Below, one piece after another: positions 1 to 5,992 of a DNA stretch of 5,992 nucleotides (the first letter of the stretch is position 1; each line of letters begins with the position of its first letter). Origin of the DNA: Bacillota bacterium (GTDB lineage Bacteria > Bacillota > Clostridia > Peptostreptococcales > Anaerovoracaceae); assembly GCA_017621195.1 (NCBI GenBank), contig JAGATO010000148.1, positions 1-5,992 of the forward strand. The letters are read 5' to 3'. The position numbers and the translations under genes are program-made. Below the pieces are notes generated by a model. It did not search any database, was not told the origin of the DNA, and saw nothing but the letters and a program-made list of their open reading frames with translations.

Positions 1-1893
1 GCCGACGACAGGAGCGCCCAGGGCGCGGTTGCCGCCCTGAAGAAAGCGAGGGCCGGGCGACTGACCTTTCTGCCGGTGAAGAGCATTCGCGGCGGAAGAG
101 CCCATCAGGCCCAGGCGCTGGCTAACATGGAAGGATATCGGGGACTGGCGGTGGACTGCGTGTCCTTCGACGGCCGTTACCAGAACGTGATGGAATATCT
201 GCTGGGCCGCGTGGTCATCGTGGATCGCTTGGACAATGCGGTGCGCATGTCCAAACAGTCGTCGTCGGGCCTGCGGTTCGTGACGCTGGAGGGTGAAGTG
301 ATCAACGCCAGCGGCGCCATTACCGGCGGTATGTATAAGACCAATACCACCAATCTCCTGTCCCGGAGGGCGGAGATTCAGCAGCTGGCGGAAGAATTGG
401 AAGGGATGGAACGAAAGAAGACCGACGATACGGAGCGGATGGAGAAGCTTCGGACGGAGGCGCGCCATCTGGATGACCAGCTGTCGGCTCTGGAACAGCA
501 GTACCGCAGCGGTCAACTGGAACTGCTGGAACAGGAAAAGCAGCTGCAGATCCTGACGTCTCAGATGAACGACCTGGAAAACAGCGGAGAAAAGAGAGAA
601 AAGGAACTGTCCTCACTGAGGGAGGAAGAAGCGGCCGCGCAGAAGATGATCTCCGATCTGAAGGAGCGTCTGGCGGATCAGACCAGAAGGAGTACGGAGG
701 CCGAAGGCCTGTTGGCTCAGTGGATTCCCCAGCTGGAACAGGAGCGAGAACAGGCAGAGTATCTGACCGAAGAGGTGACCAATCGCCGCATGGAGCTGAA
801 CACCGTTCAGAACCAGAGAAACAACGTTACCGATACGGTACGCCGTCTGGCTTCTTCCGTGGAGGATCTGAAGGCTCAGGAAGAGGACAGGCTTCAGCAG
901 ATCCGGAATCTGGACCGGGAGAAAGAACAGCTCATGTCCGGTGACGGCGGGCTTTTGAAAGCACAGGAGGCTCTCCGTCGTGAAAAGGAAGAAGCGCAGC
1001 TGCGTCTGATTCAGGTCCAGGAGGAGAAGAACCGGATCGCCGGAGAACTGGAACAGAGAGAACAGCAGACGTCGGAAATGGAACAGCAGCTGTTTTCTCA
1101 ACAGCAGAAGAAGTACGACGTGGAGGTCAAGCTGGCCCGTAACGAAACGCAGATCACCGGCTGGAAGGACAAGCTGTGGGAGGATTTTGAAATCTCCTAC
1201 ATCCAGGCCATGGAGTTTGAAAGCGCTGATTTCGTCATGTCTCAGGCCCAGAAGGAGAGTCGCGAGATTCGCGGAAAGATCAAGGCTCTGGGCGATGTGA
1301 ACGTGGGTGCCATCAAGGAATACGAGACTACGAAGGAGCGATACGAATTCCTGACGGAACAGAGAAACGACCTTCTGGAGGCCATGAATTCCCTGAAGAC
1401 CATCATCGACGATATGGATAAGACCATTCGCCAGAACTTCAAGGAGAGCTTCGATCAGATCATGGTCAACTTTGAAGAGACGTTCCAACAGCTGTTCGGC
1501 GGTGGTACGGCCCAGCTTCGTCTGGAGGACGAGGCCCATCCTCTGGAATCCGGCATCGAGATCGTGGCGCAGCCTCCGGGGAAGAAGCTGCAGAACATCA
1601 ACCTGATGTCCGGCGGCGAGAAGACTATGACGGCCATTGCCCTGATGTTTGCCGTATTGAAGGCAAAGCCTACGCCGTTCTGTATCCTGGACGAGGTGGA
1701 GGCAGCGTTGGACGAAGCCAATATCGATCGGTTTGCCAGATACCTGAAGAATTTCCACGACATCCAGTTCGCGCTGGTCACTCATCAGAAGGCGACCATG
1801 GAATATGCGGACGTGCTGTACGGCGTTACCATGCCGGAGCAGGGCATTTCTAAAGTACTGTCCCTGCGCATGGGCGACGATTTTGAATTATAA
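1..1893 (+). CDS. smc: Chromosome segregation/condensation ATPase SMC, C-terminal part (5' end outside window)
   Basis: SMC dimers bind and loop DNA together with ScpA and ScpB to condense and segregate the chromosome in the cytoplasm. The frame is open from base 1, giving 630 residues here, about what is expected from mid-hinge to C-terminus in a protein of roughly 1,190 residues; the true start is upstream. Residues 1 to about 110 are the second half of the hinge, ending in the glycine motif ASGAITGG. A long Glu/Gln/Lys/Arg-rich coiled-coil arm follows to about residue 425. The C-terminal head opens with LGDVNVGAI (from residue 430). It carries the ABC signature LMSGGEK (bases 1603-1623), the Walker B segment CILDEVEAALDE with the catalytic Glu (1681-1716), and the switch His in LVTHQK (codon 1783-1785). 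The Walker A motif is in the unseen N-terminal part. The internal GTG at base 76 is not a real start because hinge sequence continues upstream of it. Identification is certain from the head motifs; ftsY follows directly. Confidence 0.97.
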   Translation, partial: ADDRSAQGAVAALKKARAGRLTFLPVKSIRGGRAHQAQALANMEGYRGLAVDCVSFDGRYQNVMEYLLGRVVIVDRLDNAVRMSKQSSSGLRFVTLEGEVINASGAITGGMYKTNTTNLLSRRAEIQQLAEELEGMERKKTDDTERMEKLRTEARHLDDQLSALEQQYRSGQLELLEQEKQLQILTSQMNDLENSGEKREKELSSLREEEAAAQKMISDLKERLADQTRRSTEAEGLLAQWIPQLEQEREQAEYLTEEVTNRRMELNTVQNQRNNVTDTVRRLASSVEDLKAQEEDRLQQIRNLDREKEQLMSGDGGLLKAQEALRREKEEAQLRLIQVQEEKNRIAGELEQREQQTSEMEQQLFSQQQKKYDVEVKLARNETQITGWKDKLWEDFEISYIQAMEFESADFVMSQAQKESREIRGKIKALGDVNVGAIKEYETTKERYEFLTEQRNDLLEAMNSLKTIIDDMDKTIRQNFKESFDQIMVNFEETFQQLFGGGTAQLRLEDEAHPLESGIEIVAQPPGKKLQNINLMSGGEKTMTAIALMFAVLKAKPTPFCILDEVEAALDEANIDRFARYLKNFHDIQFALVTHQKATMEYADVLYGVTMPEQGISKVLSLRMGDDFEL

Positions 1894-1898
1894 AGGAG
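1893..1898 (+). promoter_or_regulatory. Ribosome binding site of ftsY
   Basis: AAGGAG overlaps the last base of the smc TAA stop and sits 6 bases before the ftsY ATG at 1905. The gap between the two genes is 11 bases with no room for a promoter or terminator, which implies co-transcription and probable translational coupling of ftsY to smc. Confidence 0.85.
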
Positions 1899-1904
1899 AA
1901 GAAC

Positions 1905-2798
1905 ATGGCCTTGGGAGTAAAGAAGTCCTTCTTCGGAAGGATGAAGGAAAAGGTGGAAGATGTCATCTTCATGCGTCCTTCCATCGACGAGGATATGATT
2001 GATGATCTGGAAGAGGTTCTGATCACTTCGGACATCGGCATGGAGACTACCATGAAGATCACGGAGCAGCTTCGCTCCGATATCAAGAGCAAGCGCATTA
2101 CTGATCCGGAAGGGGTCAAGGCACAGATCCGTTCCATCGTGGAACAGCTGATCGACAAGGGCGATGCCCAGAAGCTGTCGGATGAGACGCCGCTGATCAT
2201 CCTGATGATCGGCGTCAATGGCGTGGGAAAGACCACCAGCATTGCGAAGATCGCTCACAAGTGCCAGAAGCAGGGGAAGACGGTACTTCTGGCGGCGGCC
2301 GATACGTTCCGCGCTGCGGCAGCGGAGCAGCTGCAGGTCTGGGGAGAACGGCTGGACGTAGGTGTGATCCGCCACAGAGAGGGAGCCGATCCCTCCGCCG
2401 TCATCTTCGATGCCATTCACGCAGCCAAGGCCCGTGGGATCGACGTTTTGATCTGCGATACGGCAGGCCGCCTTCACAACAAGAAGAACCTGATGACCGA
2501 ACTGGAAAAGATGTACAAGGTCATCGAACGGGAGTGGCCGGAGGCTGCCCGGGAGACTCTATTGGTTTTGGATGCGGCTACAGGAAAAAACGCTGTCTCC
2601 CAGGCTAAGGAGTTCGGTGATATCGCTCCGCTGACCGGTATCGTTTTAACCAAGCTGGACGGAACGGCCAAGGGCGGTATCGTGATTACCATCGCCGACG
2701 AGTTCGATCTTCCGGTGAAATTCATCGGTGTGGGCGAGGGCATGGAGGACCTGAAAGAGTTCGACGCAGCCGAGTTTGCCGGAGGTTTGTTCGAATAA
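1905..2798 (+). CDS. ftsY: Signal recognition particle receptor GTPase FtsY
   Basis: FtsY is the membrane-associated receptor that docks the SRP (Ffh plus 4.5S-type RNA) and its ribosome-nascent chain at the Sec translocon; paired GTP hydrolysis releases the cargo. The 297 residues are essentially an NG domain, and the long acidic A domain of enterobacterial FtsY is absent, as usual in Firmicutes. Residues 1-20 (MALGVKKSFFGRMKEKVEDV) form a basic amphipathic N-terminal helix that may aid membrane contact. The N domain runs to about 95. The G domain shows G1 GVNGVGKTT (103-111), the insertion-box motif DTFRAAAAEQL (133-143), G3 DTAGR (185-189), G4 TKLDG (249-253) and G5 GVGE (275-278). An odd point is that the usual D-A-T-T-G-Q-N motif reads DAATGKN (223-229). 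The ATG at 1905 is supported by the AAGGAG site. It lies 11 bases after smc. No clear terminator follows the stop, so transcripts may run into the next gene. GTPases of the Ffh/FlhF family are the alternatives, but Ffh's methionine-rich M domain is missing and the N domain fits FtsY. Confidence 0.97.
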   Translation: MALGVKKSFFGRMKEKVEDVIFMRPSIDEDMIDDLEEVLITSDIGMETTMKITEQLRSDIKSKRITDPEGVKAQIRSIVEQLIDKGDAQKLSDETPLIILMIGVNGVGKTTSIAKIAHKCQKQGKTVLLAAADTFRAAAAEQLQVWGERLDVGVIRHREGADPSAVIFDAIHAAKARGIDVLICDTAGRLHNKKNLMTELEKMYKVIEREWPEAARETLLVLDAATGKNAVSQAKEFGDIAPLTGIVLTKLDGTAKGGIVITIADEFDLPVKFIGVGEGMEDLKEFDAAEFAGGLFE

Positions 2799-2802
2799 AC
2801 GG

Positions 2803-2831
2803 TTGACGAAATCTTTCGAAACGAGTATTAT
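2803..2831 (+). promoter_or_regulatory. Predicted sigma-A-type promoter for the GNAT gene
   Basis: A -35 box TTGACG (2803-2808) and a -10 box TATTAT (2826-2831) are separated by exactly 17 bases; each differs from consensus at one position. The -35 starts only 4 bases after the ftsY stop. The surrounding A+T-rich stretch differs from the G+C-richer genes. Transcription should start near 2837-2840, leaving a leader of about 55 bases before the ATG at 2894. This is a prediction from sequence alone. Confidence 0.75.
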
Positions 2832-2881
2832 TTTATATAGAATGTGTTCATTGTCTGCTGCTGCAGATGGAAATAACAAAC

Positions 2882-2887
2882 AGGAGG
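2882..2887 (+). promoter_or_regulatory. Ribosome binding site deciding the GNAT gene start
   Basis: A perfect AGGAGG lies 6 bases before the ATG at 2894. The in-frame ATG at 2867 has no purine-rich site upstream and would itself lie 5' of this Shine-Dalgarno sequence. The downstream ATG is therefore the preferred start. Confidence 0.85.
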
Positions 2888-2893
2888 CACGAA

Positions 2894-3376
2894 ATGAAAG
2901 TTACGAAATTAGATGGAAATTATTATGTCAAGGTCTATACAAAAGAAGATGAAGAAGCTTATCTGGAAATGAGAGGAAGCAAGGCCATCAAACATACCGA
3001 AGGCTTTGAGGCGCTCAGATACCAGCCCATGCAGGAGGAGACCGGTGTTCTGCTTGTGGTGGAAAAGGATGGCGCTAACGAAATCCCCGTAGGATTTGCC
3101 GTCGTACAGTGTCTGGATGATCCGGAATACCAGAAGGTGGTTTCCCGTTACTTCGGAATTCCTCTCAACTGCAAGTACTTCGTATCTGACTTCGTCGTCA
3201 CCCGAGGCTATCGCAGAAGCGGCATCGGCAGACTGTTCGCGCAGTACATGGTAGAAAACTACTGCCAGAACGAAAGCCTGATGATGAACCCCAACGAAAA
3301 TGACAGCCTGTACTGGAACTCCGTCGGCATCACCTACGTAGGTACCGATAAGAAGCACGGCATGAGAATCAACTAA
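2894..3376 (+). CDS. GNAT-family N-acetyltransferase, substrate unknown
   Basis: The gene encodes 160 residues, a normal length for a single GNAT domain, which moves an acetyl group from acetyl-CoA to an amine. The core is visible: a central strand IPVGFAVVQCL (about 64-74), strand YFVSDFVVT (95-103), then the acetyl-CoA pyrophosphate loop RGYRRSGIGRL (104-114) with the R-x-x-G-x-G pattern at R107, G110 and G112. A motif-B-like segment NENDSLYWNSVG (134-145) follows, matching the usual N-x-x-A-x-x-F/L-Y pattern. No signal peptide or membrane segment is seen, so it should be cytoplasmic. The sequence does not reveal the substrate; neighbouring genes give no pathway link. The start at 2894 is chosen over 2867 on the strength of AGGAGG. 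The first 40 or so codons are noticeably richer in A and T than the rest, which may help initiation. It has its own promoter and is followed by a strong terminator, so it looks like a single-gene unit. The family is well supported; any specific function such as RimI would be a guess. Confidence 0.85.
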   Translation: MKVTKLDGNYYVKVYTKEDEEAYLEMRGSKAIKHTEGFEALRYQPMQEETGVLLVVEKDGANEIPVGFAVVQCLDDPEYQKVVSRYFGIPLNCKYFVSDFVVTRGYRRSGIGRLFAQYMVENYCQNESLMMNPNENDSLYWNSVGITYVGTDKKHGMRIN

Positions 3377-3414
3377 TTCGGCGGCCGTCCAGGATCAGAA
3401 ATAAAAATGTATGC

Positions 3415-3451
3415 AATCAAAAAGAGACTTTTTCAAGTCTCTTTTTTGATT
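3415..3451. terminator. Bidirectional intrinsic terminator between convergent genes
   Basis: The arms 3415-3430 and 3435-3451 are complementary apart from one extra T in the right arm, around a TTTC loop (3431-3434). The GAGACTT/AAGTCTC core is flanked by an A-run on the left and a T-run on the right. Read on the plus strand it ends in TTTTTT after the stem and should stop the GNAT transcript. Read on the minus strand it has a GAAA tetraloop and ends in TTTTT, and should stop the PBP transcript, whose stop codon is 10 bases from the right arm. Confidence 0.9.
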
Positions 3452-3461
3452 ACCGTTATTT

Positions 3462-5992
3462 CTACTGGAGCCATTCCGGCATCTCGTTAGAATCGCCACT
3501 GTCGGTATCCCCACCTTCGGTAGAGCCGCCACCTTCGGTGGTTTCACCTCCAGGCAGAACGCCTTCGCCGGTTCCGCCATCGGGCAGAACGCCTTCGCCG
3601 TCGCCTTCCGAGGGCTGAGGAACGAAGGTATGATCCACTTCAGCTTCCGGATCCACCGGGTAGGATGCGGTATCCACGTTGTGCAGGTTGCAGTAGTAGA
3701 TGGGAGCATCGTACTGGGAATCCGCCAGATCCTTGGTGGGACCGCCGGGACGGTTGATCAGGACCTTGGTGGAATGGTTGGGACACCAGGGAGTGGCCAG
3801 ATAGCCGCTGGTTTCGCAGACGTCCACCTGGACGTGAACGTCGTCGATCTCGATGGGAACCGTGCCTTCCAGGAAGTATTCGGTTCGAACGGTGGAGCCT
3901 CGGGGATCCAGAGCGGACAGCTCCGACGGCAGTTTACCGGACTTAGTATCGATCTCCGCGGTTACAACGCTGGAGTCCATGGTGAAGGAGCCGCGGGACA
4001 GTCCGGTGTGTACCTGGTTCATGACCAGCTGCCATACGCGGGTGGCGGAGGCGGAGCCCTCGTCCAGTTCCAGATTGACGTCATTTCCGATCCATACGGC
4101 GGCGGAGTAGTAGGGGGTAAAGCCTACGAACCAGGCGTCGTAGTTATCGGTGGTGGTACCGGTTTTGCCGGCAACCGGCTGACCGGTGATGGCGGCCCGC
4201 TTTGCCAGACCGTCGGTGACGGTGGAGCGGAGGATATCCGTCATGATGGAAGCCGTTCCGGCGCTCATGGCCTGATGGGTCTCGGGCGTCTTTTCCAGCA
4301 GGATGGTACCTTTTTTATCGGTGACCTTGGTGTAGCAGATGGGTTCGGTATAGATACCGCCGTTGGCGAAAGAGCCGTAGGCCGCGGCCATTTCCAGAGG
4401 AGATACGCCGTTGGTCATACCGCCCAGAGCCAGTGCGGAAGCGTTCAGGTCATTGGTGGAACCGCTTTCCACGATGGAGGTGATGCCCAGCTTCTTGGCG
4501 AAGTCCAGACTGGCCTGAATGCCGATGTCCACGAAGACCTTGACAGCGTTTACGTTGACCGACTGTTCCACGGAGGTACGCAGAGTGTACAGACCGCGGA
4601 AGCCCTCGTACCAGTTCTTCGGCCACTGTCTCCCTTCGAATTCCATGGGAGCATCATCGATGACGCTGGCTGCGGTCCACTTCTTGCTTTCGATGGCAGG
4701 ACCGTAGACGCCGATGGGCTTGAAGGAAGAACCGGGCTGACGAGTGCTGGTAGCTCTGTTATACAGAAGCTTTCCGGTGGTGGAACGACCGCCCACCATG
4801 GCTTTGATCTGTCCGGTGTGATAGTCTAAAATGACCATGGCCGACTGGGGCTGCATGACTTCCTGCTTCAGCGAATAGTATTCAGAGCTGATGGACAGAT
4901 TGGTTCCGTTGTCCTGGAAGACATTGGGATGATCTTCGAAGAACTTGGCGCTGATGATCAGGTTTCCGTCTTCGTCCTTCGTCTTGTAGTCGGCGCCGAT
5001 GGAAATGACGCCGCCGGAAATGCTGTAGAACTGGCCGTCCTTCTGGGTGTACAGGCTCTTGAATTCCACGCTGACATCGGTCTTGTCCTGAACCTTGGTG
5101 TTGTAGAAATTCATGCGCTTTCCCTTGAAGATGGTCAGGCTTCCGTCGCTGTTCTTCTGGTATTCAGCGGCCGAGAGGATGAAGTTTCCGTCGGCGTCGA
5201 AATAATTGTCCTTGTTGTACAGCAGAACGTTTCCGTTGGCGTTGAGGATGTTTCCGCTGCCGTCCTTCTTCAGGCTGGATTTGCGTACCTCGGGGAAATT
5301 GGACGCCTTGGCAAAGACGTCTTCCGCCTTTTGCTGGATGGAGACGTCCACGGTGCTGTAGATCCGAAGTCCCTTGGTGTACAGCATGTCTCGGGCTTCC
5401 GTGCTGGTCATGTTATACTCTTCCATCAGGTCGCTGACCACCTGGTTGATGGTGTAGTCAGTGAAATAGGAAGAGATGCTCTGGGTTCCGGCGTTGGTAG
5501 TTCCGGGATTCATGGACTGGCGCATGTCATAGGCGATGGCTTCGTCGTATTCTGCCTGAGTGATCTTTTCCTGTTCCAGCATGAATTTCAGAACCAGCTT
5601 CTGGCGATCTTTAAAGGTATCGTTGTACCAGATGGTCCAGTTGTCATCCCGCTTTACGATGTCCAGAGAGTCCGGATCCTCGATGTTTTCGTTGGAATCG
5701 CCTTTCAGGAGCGCGTACTTCGTCGGGCTCTTGGGAATGGAGGCCAAAGCGGCGCATTCTGCCAGATTCAGCTCCGACACGTCCTTGGAGAAGTAGGCCT
5801 GGGAAGCAGCCTGAACGCCCCAGGAGCCGTAACCCAGATTGATGGTGTTCAGATAGGCTTCGATGATCTGTTCCTTGGTCATTTCTTTTTCCATCTGCAG
5901 CGCGTACCAGGCCTCCTGGATCTTTCGGCCCATAGCGCGGTCGGCAGACAAGTACAGGTTTCTGGCCAGCTGCTGGGTCAGGGTAGAGGTAC
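3462..5992 (-). CDS. Class A penicillin-binding protein (PBP1A/PonA type), bifunctional glycosyltransferase/transpeptidase, 5' end outside window
   Basis: This membrane-anchored enzyme polymerises lipid II into glycan strands and cross-links the peptides outside the cell. The frame is open through base 5992; 842 residues are visible, numbered here from the first full codon at the right edge. Residues 2-11 (STLTQQLARN) are the second GT51 motif. RKIQE (22-26, with the conserved Glu) and the EAYLNTINLGYGSWGVQAA stretch (44-62) are later GT51 motifs. The first catalytic Glu motif, membrane anchor and start lie beyond the window; the in-frame TTG at 5951 is inside the domain and not a start. The transpeptidase domain shows SSFK (421-424, nucleophile Ser; bases 4719-4730), SVN (477-479; 4554-4562) and KTGT (609-612; 4155-4166), so it should be active. 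About 140 extra residues lie between the domains (roughly 235-378). The C-terminus has three Cys (725, 736, 767) and an acidic Gly/Glu/Thr-rich repeat tail (791-842). It converges on the GNAT gene across a shared terminator. The product is certain; ponA or pbpA naming is not settled by the sequence. Confidence 0.96.
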   Translation of the reverse strand, partial: TSTLTQQLARNLYLSADRAMGRKIQEAWYALQMEKEMTKEQIIEAYLNTINLGYGSWGVQAASQAYFSKDVSELNLAECAALASIPKSPTKYALLKGDSNENIEDPDSLDIVKRDDNWTIWYNDTFKDRQKLVLKFMLEQEKITQAEYDEAIAYDMRQSMNPGTTNAGTQSISSYFTDYTINQVVSDLMEEYNMTSTEARDMLYTKGLRIYSTVDVSIQQKAEDVFAKASNFPEVRKSSLKKDGSGNILNANGNVLLYNKDNYFDADGNFILSAAEYQKNSDGSLTIFKGKRMNFYNTKVQDKTDVSVEFKSLYTQKDGQFYSISGGVISIGADYKTKDEDGNLIISAKFFEDHPNVFQDNGTNLSISSEYYSLKQEVMQPQSAMVILDYHTGQIKAMVGGRSTTGKLLYNRATSTRQPGSSFKPIGVYGPAIESKKWTAASVIDDAPMEFEGRQWPKNWYEGFRGLYTLRTSVEQSVNVNAVKVFVDIGIQASLDFAKKLGITSIVESGSTNDLNASALALGGMTNGVSPLEMAAAYGSFANGGIYTEPICYTKVTDKKGTILLEKTPETHQAMSAGTASIMTDILRSTVTDGLAKRAAITGQPVAGKTGTTTDNYDAWFVGFTPYYSAAVWIGNDVNLELDEGSASATRVWQLVMNQVHTGLSRGSFTMDSSVVTAEIDTKSGKLPSELSALDPRGSTVRTEYFLEGTVPIEIDDVHVQVDVCETSGYLATPWCPNHSTKVLINRPGGPTKDLADSQYDAPIYYCNLHNVDTASYPVDPEAEVDHTFVPQPSEGDGEGVLPDGGTGEGVLPGGETTEGGGSTEGGDTDSGDSNEMPEWLQ
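3511..3539 (-). repeat. Short direct repeat encoding TEGG units in the PBP tail
   Basis: The 11-base sequence CCACCTTCGGT occurs at 3511-3521 and 3529-3539, offset by 18 bases. On the minus strand it encodes two TEGG units within TEGGGSTEGG. It is adjacent to, but different in sequence from, the 30-base repeat and extends the low-complexity tail. Confidence 0.7.
3540..3599 (-). repeat. Two tandem 10-residue repeats in the PBP C-terminal tail
   Basis: Two 30-base units encode GEGVLPDGGT (3570-3599) and GEGVLPGGET (3540-3569). An identical 18-base block occurs at 3553-3570 and 3583-3600. They lie in the disordered-looking extracellular tail of the PBP and are probably the product of slippage or duplication. 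Confidence 0.85.
4857..5288 (-). other. Inter-domain insertion of the PBP, rich in D/N-x-D/N-G turns
   Basis: This lies between the STVDVSIQQKAEDVF helix region and the start of the transpeptidase core (QPQSAMVILDYHTGQIKAMVGG). In compact class A PBPs these two elements are only a few residues apart; here about 140 residues intervene. The insert is polar and rich in Asp, Asn, Gly, Lys, Tyr and Phe. It contains repeated turn-like motifs: DGSGNI, NANGNV, DADGNF, NSDGSL, KDGQF, DEDGNL and DNGTNL. Alternating hydrophobic residues after each turn suggest a beta-rich accessory domain. Whether it resembles the OB-like domain of Gram-negative PBP1A cannot be judged from sequence alone. Confidence 0.7.

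Noticed and set aside
76..78. GTG at 76 as the start of smc.
   Set aside because: Hinge-domain sequence is encoded in frame from base 1, so the gene begins upstream of the window.
613..1785. A 390-codon open frame on the minus strand opposite smc.
   Set aside because: It is opposite a clear SMC head and coiled coil. Its translation is Leu/His/Arg-rich with no domain, and it arises from the codon bias of the real gene.
1785..2477. A 230-codon minus-strand frame opposite the smc end and ftsY.
   Set aside because: It overlaps two certain genes on the opposite strand, spans their junction and resembles no protein family.
2799..2825. Possible terminator after ftsY around the TTTCGAAA palindrome.
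   Set aside because: The palindrome has no loop and no following T-run, and it lies within the promoter spacer, so it is not an intrinsic terminator.
2854..2867. Small hairpin TCTGC-TGCT-GCAGA in the leader of the GNAT gene, considered as a riboswitch or attenuator.
   Set aside because: A 5-base stem with a 4-base loop and no T-run or competing structure is too weak; the leader of about 55 bases is too short for a known riboswitch.
2867..2893. Nine-residue N-terminal extension of the GNAT protein from the ATG at 2867.
   Set aside because: There is no Shine-Dalgarno sequence before 2867, whereas a perfect AGGAGG lies 6 bases before the ATG at 2894.
3630..4829. A 399-codon plus-strand open frame opposite the PBP gene, Gly/Val-rich.
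   Set aside because: It is the antisense shadow of a gene with intact transpeptidase motifs. The composition is low-complexity and no ribosome binding site or motif supports it.
5949..5951. TTG at 5951 as the start of the PBP gene.
   Set aside because: The conserved GT51 motif STLTQQLARN is encoded upstream in the same frame, so the gene continues beyond the window.

Overview
This window is a housekeeping stretch of a bacterial chromosome. It is most likely from an anaerobic Firmicute of the class Clostridia with moderate-to-high G+C. The evidence is the smc-ftsY gene pair (the order seen in Firmicute rnc-smc-ftsY operons), a compact FtsY with no long acidic N-terminal domain, AGGAG-type ribosome binding sites, and a class A penicillin-binding protein with the long inter-domain insertion and low-complexity C-terminal tail seen in clostridial homologues. 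I cannot name the genus.

Layout. Bases 1-1893 (+) hold the C-terminal half of the chromosome-condensation ATPase SMC; its start lies upstream of the window. After an 11-base gap carrying a Shine-Dalgarno sequence, ftsY (1905-2798, +) encodes the signal recognition particle receptor GTPase. Four bases after the ftsY stop lies a near-consensus vegetative promoter (2803-2831). It should drive a separate small gene at 2894-3376 (+), a GNAT-fold N-acetyltransferase of unknown substrate. A strong inverted repeat (3415-3451) with T-runs on both sides separates this gene from a convergent gene and should terminate both transcripts. From 3462 to the right edge, the minus strand encodes most of a bifunctional class A penicillin-binding protein (PBP1A/PonA type). 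The window cuts it inside the glycosyltransferase domain, so the signal-anchor and first catalytic motif lie beyond base 5992.

How the genes relate. SMC and FtsY are probably co-transcribed and serve chromosome segregation and co-translational membrane targeting. The acetyltransferase is an independently promoted unit that may also receive read-through from ftsY. The PBP polymerises and cross-links peptidoglycan outside the membrane and is a separate, convergent transcription unit.

There are no RNA genes, mobile elements, CRISPR arrays or origins that I can support, and no non-coding stretch over about 100 bases. I found no evidence of a new multi-gene system. The points worth a second look are modest: a turn-rich insertion and a repeat tail in the PBP, a Gln-to-Lys change in a conserved FtsY motif, and the unassigned acetyltransferase.
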